Made by a program: the position numbers and the translations under genes
In this document: one piece after another, positions 1 to 5,750 of the stretch
Layout: each line of letters opens with the position of its first letter
Position numbering within the stretch: position 1 is the first letter of the stretch
Source: an uncultured Blautia sp.
GTDB lineage: Bacteria; Bacillota; Clostridia; Lachnospirales; Lachnospiraceae
Length of the DNA stretch: 12,673 bases
NCBI GenBank assembly: GCA_934378195.1
Contig: CAKRPO010000061.1
Span: 1 to 12,673 of the forward strand
Reading direction: 5' to 3'
Notes under the pieces: model-generated
What the model saw: the letters and a program-made list of their open reading frames with translations, nothing else
Told to the model about the DNA's origin: nothing
The model's database searches: none

Positions 1-350
1 GACAGGCAGCAACCGGAGAACCATATGACGTTGGCAATATGCCTTCAAAAGGGAAGGTTCATCCATTCTGGCTCGTTACCGATTTAATTGTCGCTTTTCT
101 AATTTCTTTTGGACTTGTTAAATCAAAATCAAGAAATCTTAAATCTGTAAAAAAACAGGAATCAGCAGAAGCTTATGAACGTAAAGGTTCCATGTCACTT
201 CGAAGAGCAACTGACAGTTTTGTCAACAGGATCGTCACTCAAAGAACTATTAGAAATGAAAAAGACAGTTCTTCCAGTTCCTCTGGCGGAAGCTCATCAC
301 ATACTAGTTCTTCCGGTCGCTCCCATGGTGGAGCCAGTGGCAAATTCTGA
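1..350 (+). CDS. TPM-domain (YgcG-like) protein, 3' end only
   Basis: This is the C-terminal part of a gene whose start lies left of the window. The frame is open from base 3 and stops at 348-350. Visible are a short hydrophilic stretch ending in PYDVGNMP, one membrane segment (FWLVTDLIVAFLISFGLV), a basic/polar region with SVKKQ and a SMSL strand, and a Ser/Gly/His-rich tail ending SHGGASGKF. From memory, this arrangement is typical of clostridial TPM-domain proteins, in which an extracytoplasmic TPM (YgcG) domain comes first, then a transmembrane helix and a low-complexity Ser/Gly tail. The TPM domain itself is outside the window, so the assignment rests on the tail. An ATG at 39 is internal and has no ribosome binding site, so I do not treat it as the start. 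The physiological role of these proteins is poorly defined; membrane-protein quality control has been suggested for relatives. Confidence 0.68.
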   Translation, partial: QAATGEPYDVGNMPSKGKVHPFWLVTDLIVAFLISFGLVKSKSRNLKSVKKQESAEAYERKGSMSLRRATDSFVNRIVTQRTIRNEKDSSSSSSGGSSSHTSSSGRSHGGASGKF

Positions 351-389
351 CATAAAAAAATCTGGAATAACAAATAAAAAACTTTGTCA

Positions 390-419
390 TTGCTCAATAT
401 TCAGGCATTATAGTATAAT
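390..419 (+). promoter_or_regulatory. Putative sigma-A promoter of the two-component operon
   Basis: TTGCTC at 390-395 and a perfect TATAAT at 414-419 are separated by 18 bp. Transcription would start near 426, about 70 bases before the first sensor gene and just before an inverted repeat. The spacing and the perfect -10 box are seen directly; activity is inferred. Confidence 0.6.
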
Positions 420-427
420 GTAGTAAA

Positions 428-481
428 CAGGTTACCGCTCAAATATCCGACCGGTAACCTGCATACTTTAGATGCTTTTTT
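428..481 (+). promoter_or_regulatory. Leader inverted repeat (10-bp perfect stem) plus U-tract
   Basis: CAGGTTACCG at 428-437 is an exact inverted repeat of CGGTAACCTG at 452-461, with 14 bases between. A second small stem (GCAT 461-464 with ATGC 472-475) is followed directly by six T residues (476-481), just before the ribosome binding site of the first sensor gene. As RNA this would be a stable hairpin at the very 5' end of the operon transcript. As DNA it is a dyad just downstream of the predicted start, where a regulator could bind. It may also act as a poor terminator for the upstream TPM gene. The sequence does not distinguish these roles. Confidence 0.45.
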
Positions 482-497
482 CGGGAAAGGGATCGTA

Positions 498-2144
498 ATG
501 CCATATCAAAAGAAACGGGTTTTATCATATACGATTGTTATATTGTGTGTTCTGACGGCATATGCATGCAGGCTGATTCACTCAACTAATAGTTTAATAC
601 AATCTTTAGCTGACCAGAGCCGCACCAGTATTTATCTTGGAATGTATTGTGCATGGGTCATTTATCTGAACAAGCATGTTGTGTATAAAAGAATGCGCCA
701 GTGCCTGACGGCCATTGGATGTTTAATGGTATTCTGGTTTTTTCTGCGCACTGTAAAATACCATATTTTTCAGGATCCTCTCAGTACACACATTTGTTGG
801 TATCTGTATTATTTTCCGATGATCCTGATTCCCACTTTAGGTTTGAACGCATCCTTACTTTTGGAAGCAGAATATGACAAAATAAGAAAAAAAAGTATCT
901 TTTTATTATTCTCAGCGATGCTGTTGATCACATCTGTATTTACAAATGATATGCATCAACAAGTCTTTCATTTTTATCTGAATCCACCTTATTCAGACAA
1001 AAATTACAGCTATGGATTTCTCTTTTTTGTGATACAGGGCTGGATTATATTTTGTCTCATTGCAATGGACATAATTCTTGTTCACAAAAGCAACATTGCA
1101 GGTAAAAAACGTTTCTGGCTTCCGGTAATACCAGGTATTATACTTCTGGCATGGAACATTGCAAATATTCTCCGGGTACCTATAATCAACACCATTGCTG
1201 GTGATCTGACTGCAATCTGCTGTCTTTGTATAGCCGCTATCTTCCAAAGCTGCATCCTTTGTGGTCTGATTCCTACCAACAGCCGCTACTTTGAATTATT
1301 TCAGTCAAATGGCAGTCTGGATGCAGAAATCACTGACGACACTTTTCAGCGATATTATTATTCCGGGGACTTCCCGAAACTTACCAGGGAATTACGTGAA
1401 TGTGTGATTGCTAATTCTTCAATTCAGGAAAATAGTGTTTTGATCAAACATATTCCGGTCAAAGGTGGACATTTATTCTGGACAGAAGATATTTCTGTAC
1501 TTCTGGATCAATATCAGGATATTCAGGAGCAGCAGGAAGAATTGACAGAACGAAATCGGCTTTTACAGATGACATATCAAAAAGAAGCAGCCAGAAGAAA
1601 ACTAGAAGAGCAGAACCATCTTTTAAATATGATTCAGGAGCAGACCTCCAAACAGTATGAACTACTTTCCTCATATATGAAAAAACTTGAACAGACTGAA
1701 TCCAGAGAAGAATATGATTTGCTCCTGAGTAAGATCGTAGTCGTAGGAACCTATTTGAAAAGAAGAAAGAATCTTGTACTTACCAGATACAGCTCACAGG
1801 GTGATTCTCTAACTATGGCAGATTTGAAACAGAGTCTCGCAGAATCCTGTGAAAATCTGAAACTATGCAAAATACGCGCTGCTTACTTTGTACAAGATAA
1901 AGAGAAACAGCTTCATGCAGATGATGTTCTGAAATGCTATGACTTTTTTGAATGGCTGATTGAGCAGCTTTTTGATGTCGTGAATTCAGTCTTTTTCCGC
2001 GTAACTCAGATTGACGAAAAACCACAGATTTCTGTCCACGTTATATGTCCGACAGATATTCATGATTTTCTGGAAGAACGACCTGAACTTTTGATACAGC
2101 AAGAGGAGGAACAGGAATGGTTTATCCGATGTCCGATCTCATAA
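498..2144 (+). CDS. Multi-TM sensor protein with degenerate histidine-kinase core
   Basis: A 548-residue membrane protein. About eight hydrophobic segments fill residues 7-255, resembling the 7TM-type N-terminal region of clostridial histidine kinases. A PAS-like segment follows (about 260-335), then a long coiled coil (about 335-398), then a helix with VGTYLKRRKNLVL near 416-428 that is characteristic of this family. The C-terminal domain should be the ATPase, but the N-box is replaced (LKCYDFFEWLIEQLFD, 478-493) and there is no DxG or GxGL motif. No H-box histidine in an HDxxG or HExxxP context is visible either. I infer a non-catalytic sensor or scaffold that partners with the kinase encoded immediately downstream. 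The start is the ATG with an AAAGGGA-type site seven bases upstream. The gene overlaps the next one by 28 bases, which fits stoichiometric production. The signal sensed is unknown. Confidence 0.75.
   Translation: MPYQKKRVLSYTIVILCVLTAYACRLIHSTNSLIQSLADQSRTSIYLGMYCAWVIYLNKHVVYKRMRQCLTAIGCLMVFWFFLRTVKYHIFQDPLSTHICWYLYYFPMILIPTLGLNASLLLEAEYDKIRKKSIFLLFSAMLLITSVFTNDMHQQVFHFYLNPPYSDKNYSYGFLFFVIQGWIIFCLIAMDIILVHKSNIAGKKRFWLPVIPGIILLAWNIANILRVPIINTIAGDLTAICCLCIAAIFQSCILCGLIPTNSRYFELFQSNGSLDAEITDDTFQRYYYSGDFPKLTRELRECVIANSSIQENSVLIKHIPVKGGHLFWTEDISVLLDQYQDIQEQQEELTERNRLLQMTYQKEAARRKLEEQNHLLNMIQEQTSKQYELLSSYMKKLEQTESREEYDLLLSKIVVVGTYLKRRKNLVLTRYSSQGDSLTMADLKQSLAESCENLKLCKIRAAYFVQDKEKQLHADDVLKCYDFFEWLIEQLFDVVNSVFFRVTQIDEKPQISVHVICPTDIHDFLEERPELLIQQEEEQEWFIRCPIS
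2104..2116 (+). promoter_or_regulatory. Ribosome binding site inside the upstream gene, fixing the second kinase start
   Basis: A perfect AGGAGG at 2104-2109 lies seven bases before the ATG at 2117, within the last codons of the preceding sensor gene. It supports a start that overlaps that gene by 28 bases rather than a later ATG such as 2129. Confidence 0.7.
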
Positions 2145-3412
2145 AAGACACCATAAAATTACAAAATGTTCTTATGATCCTTATGGAAATATGTCTGATT
2201 CTTGAATTTATCTTATTGTTCTCAAGGATTATGCGTTCTGTTGAGAAGTGGAAAATCGTCCTTTCTGCATTATGGCTGATTATTTCTTTTCTTATTATGG
2301 TAGGGCTTTTAAGTGACCATCGGCACAGACTGGATAAACCTCCGCGCAAGCCAATTTTTTATTCATTCCCGGCATATGTATTAGTCATCGTAATCATTAT
2401 GCTAACTGTTTATCTGATTCTGGCAATTCGTAAAGAAGTCAAGGAATACAATAATACTCTTTCGCCCTGGTCCGTTTATGAAGCGGTAAACAATGTTCCC
2501 TGTGGTGTCTGCTTTTCGAATTCTCTTGGACGTATTATTTTAAGTAACACCAAAATGCAGGAATTGTGCAGAATGCTTACTGAAAATTATCTTCAGAATT
2601 TTGATTCCTTCCGTTATGCCATAAATTCCGAGCCAATGCAGGATAATGTGATTAAATTAAATTCTGACAACAATGTATTCTATATGCAAGATGGTTCGGT
2701 CTGGATGTTTCAGGAATATCAGCTCACGGAACCCTCACTGAAGGGCTATGTACAAACTGTCGCAATCGATGTTTCCGAAGTATATTACAACAGTGAAGAG
2801 ATTAAGCGCAACAATGAAAAACTGACAGAATTGAATCAAAAGCTGGAAGAAATGTACGAAAGAATTGGTGATGAGATACGCGAACAAGAAACATTGGCCT
2901 TGAAAATGCAGGTTCACGATAACTTTGGAAGAAGTCTTCTATCTATCCGAAGAATCTTAGAAGACAAAGAATCACCTGAAAATATGAAGGAACAGTTGGA
3001 AACTTTAAAGCAGCAGGTTTATATCCTTACTAATACAACCGCCGCTAATAAAGATAACCAATATGAGGATACCGAAAAACATGCAGAAGAACTTGGTATT
3101 TCCATTCAGATCCAGGGCTGCTATCCGGATTCTCCGGCATACAGACACCTTACAGATTGCGCTATTCGTGAGTGTGTAACGAACTGTGCCAGACATGCAC
3201 ATGGCAATACTGTTTTTGTAATTATGAAAAGAATACACAACGAATATCAGATTCAGATTACCAATGATGGTGAATTGCCGTCAAAAGATGCCAAAGAGGG
3301 CGGTGGGCTGTCTGCTCTGCGAAAAGCAGTTGAGGCAGAGGGTGGCTCAATGAAAACACTTTTTGAACCAGCTTTTTATCTGTTTCTAAACCTGCCTCTA
3401 TATGATAAATAA
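2117..3412 (+). CDS. Sensor histidine kinase, HDxxG (NarX/LiaS-like) type
   Basis: A 431-residue kinase. Three membrane helices lie near residues 15-36, 44-64 and 81-103. A PAS-like domain follows (about 118-222), then a coiled coil (about 225-258), then the phosphoacceptor helix with MQVHDNFGRSL, where His267 is the likely phosphorylation site. The ATP-binding domain has an N-box (IRECVTNCARHA, with Glu352 and Asn356), a G1-type motif TNDGELP (Asp384) and a glycine-rich EGGGLSALR (395-401). It should autophosphorylate and transfer the phosphate to the response regulator encoded next. That pairing fits, because HDxxG kinases usually work with LuxR/NarL-type regulators. It has only a small membrane part, so signal input may come from the large multi-pass partner encoded just upstream. 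That division of labour is an inference. Confidence 0.85.
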   Translation: MVYPMSDLIKDTIKLQNVLMILMEICLILEFILLFSRIMRSVEKWKIVLSALWLIISFLIMVGLLSDHRHRLDKPPRKPIFYSFPAYVLVIVIIMLTVYLILAIRKEVKEYNNTLSPWSVYEAVNNVPCGVCFSNSLGRIILSNTKMQELCRMLTENYLQNFDSFRYAINSEPMQDNVIKLNSDNNVFYMQDGSVWMFQEYQLTEPSLKGYVQTVAIDVSEVYYNSEEIKRNNEKLTELNQKLEEMYERIGDEIREQETLALKMQVHDNFGRSLLSIRRILEDKESPENMKEQLETLKQQVYILTNTTAANKDNQYEDTEKHAEELGISIQIQGCYPDSPAYRHLTDCAIRECVTNCARHAHGNTVFVIMKRIHNEYQIQITNDGELPSKDAKEGGGLSALRKAVEAEGGSMKTLFEPAFYLFLNLPLYDK

Positions 3413-3443
3413 AACTAATTCAATTTTGGAAGGAAATGATGAT

Positions 3444-4070
3444 ATGGCACGCATACTCATTGTAGAAGATCAGAAGATCATGCAGAAATATTTCGAGTTT
3501 ATTATTTTAGAGGATCCGGACTTAAAGCTTGTGGATACTATTTCGGATGCCCGTGAAGCCGTAAAAATCTGCAATTATTCTGTCATCGATCTGGTATTGA
3601 TGGATGTGCAGACCTTCCACAACCATGACGGACTGACTGCCGGAAAAACAATCAGAGAAGAGCATCCCGGAACCAAAGTGCTCATTGTAACTTCTCTGAT
3701 CGATCCTAAGGTTCTGGAACGAGCTAAGACCGGATGCGCAGATAGTCTCTGGTACAAAGATCATGGTGAAGATGAGATACGTGATGTGCTACACCGGACC
3801 CTTAATGGAGAACATGTTTTTCCGGATATGACTCCGGATGTAGAACTGAACTGGATCACCAGCGGTGAGATCAGTCCAAGACAGTTAGAAATGCTCCGGC
3901 TTTATATCTGTGGTATGTCCTATTCAGAAATTGCCAAAAAAATGAACTGTACCACCTCCGGAGTCCGCTGGAACTTTCAGGAGATGATTGCAAAAGCCGG
4001 ATATAACTGTAAAGAGGATCTGATTGCTGCTGCATTAGAAAGTAAATTAATAGTTACCACTCTAAAATAA
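3444..4070 (+). CDS. Response regulator, NarL/FixJ family (receiver + LuxR-type HTH)
   Basis: A 208-residue DNA-binding response regulator. The receiver domain (residues 1-120) has the acidic pair Glu8/Asp9, the phosphoacceptor Asp54 in VLMDVQ, Thr83 in IVTSL and Lys105 in WYKDH. A LuxR-type helix-turn-helix covers about 143-197 (SPRQLEMLRLYICGMSYSEI, then GVRW as the recognition region). I chose the ATG at 3444 over the in-frame ATG at 3402 because GGAAGGA sits at 3428-3434, nine bases upstream, and the protein then begins MARILIVEDQ, exactly at the receiver fold. The start lies 31 bases after the kinase stop, so the two are co-transcribed. It likely controls its own operon and the secreted-protein gene that follows; the dyad at 428-461 is a candidate site. 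Confidence 0.88.
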   Translation: MARILIVEDQKIMQKYFEFIILEDPDLKLVDTISDAREAVKICNYSVIDLVLMDVQTFHNHDGLTAGKTIREEHPGTKVLIVTSLIDPKVLERAKTGCADSLWYKDHGEDEIRDVLHRTLNGEHVFPDMTPDVELNWITSGEISPRQLEMLRLYICGMSYSEIAKKMNCTTSGVRWNFQEMIAKAGYNCKEDLIAAALESKLIVTTLK

Positions 4071-4092
4071 ACCCAAGAGAGGAGATGACATC

Positions 4093-4995
4093 ATGAAGAA
4101 GAAATTAACTGCAATATGCCTCAGTGCTTTGATGCTTACTTCTTTTACCTCCGTAAACTGTATGGCAGAAAATCCATACCCAGATGAGGAATCCTACGGC
4201 GAATCCAGTTTCGCTATTTTACAGGATATTCTTCGAGAAAATGACTGTCAGGCAGGAATCGCTTTTCTGGGTTATATAGGATACGATGCCTCAACCGAAG
4301 AAATTCTGGATTATACAACCCAGGAGGATTATGCTGCATCCTATCCATTCCTTAAAAATGGCACCGTCGTGGATGCAGGCGGCTACGAAATCTTTGCGAT
4401 CGTTCCGGCTTCGGACTGGTCGATCAACGTATACTCCTCTGAGATGACCGAAGATGCCACCTATAAAGACTATCTGGATTTCCCATTGTACGAGGGTTCA
4501 CCCGATGAAATGATCATTCTCCGATGCAACCTAAGTGAGATTTACTCAAACACAATGGTCACATCCAAAGAAGGCAATATGTACGTTTCCTATCGTCCTT
4601 CAATTTCTTTGAAAGATGGCCACCTGGCAGAAGAACAGCGCTGTTATGACTTTTCAATTTACAATGATTACGACTATGGACATAATGGTTCTGACAACTG
4701 TATGGAAAGTAATCTTCCTGAAGATTATTATGAAGATTATTACAGCGATACAGTACAGAACGCTTATGAGCTTCTATGTTCAACTGATGAGGTCAGCTAC
4801 TATCTGGGGCTGGGATTCTTTGTATGGTATACCGGAAACAAAGATATGATCGATGACAAAGAATGCAGGGTATTCGTTCTCGGAAAAGACATTGACGATC
4901 ATATCGAAGTCAAAAACCATTACGCAGTCAGTGATGATCAGGTATATTACCTTGATGTGATTGAAAATACCTGGAATATCCTTGGAGCAGGATGA
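4093..4995 (+). CDS. Secreted acidic protein of unknown function
   Basis: A 300-residue protein I do not recognise. Residues 1-25 form a classical signal peptide: a basic MKKK start, a hydrophobic core and a likely cleavage after Ala25 (C-M-A before ENPYP). The nearby cysteine (SVNC) does not make a good lipobox. The mature part is acidic and rich in Tyr/Asp, notably around residues 197-221 with several short D/Y-rich runs, and ends in a segment that looks like beta structure (DDQVYYLDVIENTWNIL). There is no membrane anchor or cell-wall sorting signal. AGGAG at 4080-4084 is eight bases before the ATG, and the gene begins 22 bases after the response regulator, so it belongs to the same operon. 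It could be an extracytoplasmic ligand-binding accessory to the sensors or an output of the system; the sequence does not say which. Confidence 0.7.
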   Translation: MKKKLTAICLSALMLTSFTSVNCMAENPYPDEESYGESSFAILQDILRENDCQAGIAFLGYIGYDASTEEILDYTTQEDYAASYPFLKNGTVVDAGGYEIFAIVPASDWSINVYSSEMTEDATYKDYLDFPLYEGSPDEMIILRCNLSEIYSNTMVTSKEGNMYVSYRPSISLKDGHLAEEQRCYDFSIYNDYDYGHNGSDNCMESNLPEDYYEDYYSDTVQNAYELLCSTDEVSYYLGLGFFVWYTGNKDMIDDKECRVFVLGKDIDDHIEVKNHYAVSDDQVYYLDVIENTWNILGAG

Positions 4996-5006
4996 TATGA
5001 ACCTGC

Positions 5007-5465
5007 CTAATTCTGCTGCCTCCTGTATTCTGAAGGTGTGATTCCATACTGTTTTTTGAATGCGGTATGGAAATGGCTTTGGCTGGAAAAGCAGAGAAAT
5101 GTACTGATCGTACTAATTGATTTATTGGTATACTGCAGCAATTCTTTTCCTTCTTCCAGTTTACAGCGCAGAATAAATGCGCTGACTGAAAAGCCAAGTG
5201 TCTTTTTAAAATAAGCAGAAAAATACGATTTACTGAATCCAACATAACTCGCCACATCGCCAACTGTAAGATGCTGGTTTGTATTTTGCTGAATATATCG
5301 AATTGCTTTTTGAATGCACCCGTCTGTAGAGACGGGTGTTTTTGAATTTGCCACTTTTTCGGCAAAAGAATATCCTACTTTAGATAGAAGGTCATACAAT
5401 CTCTCGATACTGTTCAGTCGCTCTGATGACTGGATAAAATAGCAGGAAATAAAAAGATGCTGCAT
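5007..5465 (-). pseudogene. N-terminally truncated AraC/XylS-family regulator
   Basis: The open frame encodes 152 residues. Residues 47-150 are a complete AraC-type double helix-turn-helix: the first HTH is TVGDVASYVGFSKSYFSAYF, and the second includes FSSQSHFHTAFKKQYG followed by the typical TPSEYR end. About 45 residues of helical linker precede it. AraC regulators are normally 270-400 residues, so the whole sensory half is missing. The frame runs only seven codons upstream of the ATG to a stop (5487-5489 on the plus strand), and no purine-rich ribosome binding site precedes the ATG. Beyond that point the DNA resembles a different gene on the opposite strand. I therefore read it as a remnant, although a small HTH-only protein cannot be excluded. 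It is convergent with the secreted-protein gene, with 11 bases between stop codons. Confidence 0.62.
5317..5343 (+). terminator. Intrinsic terminator on the plus strand inside the AraC remnant
   Basis: CACCCGTC (5317-5324) and GACGGGTG (5331-5338) form a perfect 8-bp GC-rich stem with a 6-base loop, followed directly by TTTTT (5339-5343). The T-run is only on the plus strand, so it would stop transcription arriving from the two-component/secreted-protein operon. No other terminator candidate lies between that operon and this point. Confidence 0.6.
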
Positions 5466-5470
5466 TGCAG

Positions 5471-5545
5471 GAGAACTTGGAATTATTTAGTGATATTTTG
5501 ATCAGGATTGAGGATGAGGATGTTGGAATTGTCATAGAGGTGAAA
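5471..5545 (+). pseudogene. Remnant resembling PD-(D/E)XK nuclease domain of AAA-ATPase-like (DUF1703) protein
   Basis: In the plus-strand frame starting at 5471, the translation contains LFSDILIRIEDED and VGIVIEVK. This matches my recollection of the nuclease core in the C-terminal domain of the AAA-ATPase/PD-(D/E)XK family (Asp in SDI, then Glu and Lys in IEVK), which is abundant in gut Clostridia and Bacteroidetes. Only about 25 residues are recognisable. The frame hits a stop at 5450-5452 on the left, and after IEVK it loses family resemblance before stopping at 5624-5626. No start codon or ribosome binding site fits. I infer a decayed gene fragment. The match is from memory and short, so confidence is moderate. 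Confidence 0.45.
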
Positions 5546-5568
5546 TGTTATTATACTGAGAGAAACAG

Positions 5569-5606
5569 ACCTTCGCAGACATTATGTTTGCGGAGGTTTT
5601 TCTTTT
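5569..5606 (+). terminator. Intrinsic terminator
   Basis: ACCTTCGCA (5569-5577) pairs with TGCGGAGGT (5589-5597), nine pairs including one G-T, with an 11-base loop, followed by TTTTTCTTTT. It lies just after the nuclease-like remnant on the same strand and is probably the surviving terminator of that lost gene. It also insulates the next operon. Confidence 0.7.
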
Positions 5607-5612
5607 ATATAC

Positions 5613-5641
5613 TTGCACTTCTTTAATAATCTGTTTATAAT
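5613..5641 (+). promoter_or_regulatory. Sigma-A promoter of the radical SAM operon
   Basis: TTGCAC (5613-5618) and a perfect TATAAT (5636-5641) are 17 bp apart, the optimal spacing. Transcription would start near 5648, leaving a leader of about 100 bases. A second TATAAT at 5667-5672 has no matching -35 box. Confidence 0.65.
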
Positions 5642-5679
5642 AAAAACCATTGCTGACAATCATTATTATAATGTATGAA

Positions 5680-5720
5680 AATGGTCTCACGTACCCATGA
5701 AACAGTGAGGTTATTTTTTT
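5680..5720 (+). terminator. Terminator-like hairpin in the radical SAM operon leader
   Basis: Bases 5680-5690 pair with 5705-5715 (11 pairs, three of them G-T, with CTCAC/GTGAG closing the loop), and the 3' arm runs into a T tract ending at 5720. It sits between the predicted transcription start and the ribosome binding site at 5741-5745, so it could act as an attenuator. The stem has many wobble pairs, so its strength is uncertain. Confidence 0.4.
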
Positions 5721-5750
5721 GCTTCAAAATAAAAAAGTGAAAGGAAAACT

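Noticed and set aside
175..423. Overlapping plus-strand frame inside the TPM gene tail
   Set aside because: It is a shadow of the Ser/Gly-rich coding sequence in another frame, with no ribosome site or motif.
3402..3443. Upstream in-frame ATG for the response regulator
   Set aside because: It adds 14 residues before the receiver fold, overlaps the kinase stop region and lacks a ribosome site, whereas 3444 has GGAAGGA at proper spacing.
4928..5365. Second minus-strand frame overlapping the AraC fragment and the secreted-protein gene end
   Set aside because: It is out of frame with the AraC homology and shows no family features of its own.
5676..5738. A 21-codon frame (ATG at 5676) in the radical SAM operon leader
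   Set aside because: It has no ribosome binding site, and the bases are better explained by the leader hairpin and its T tract.
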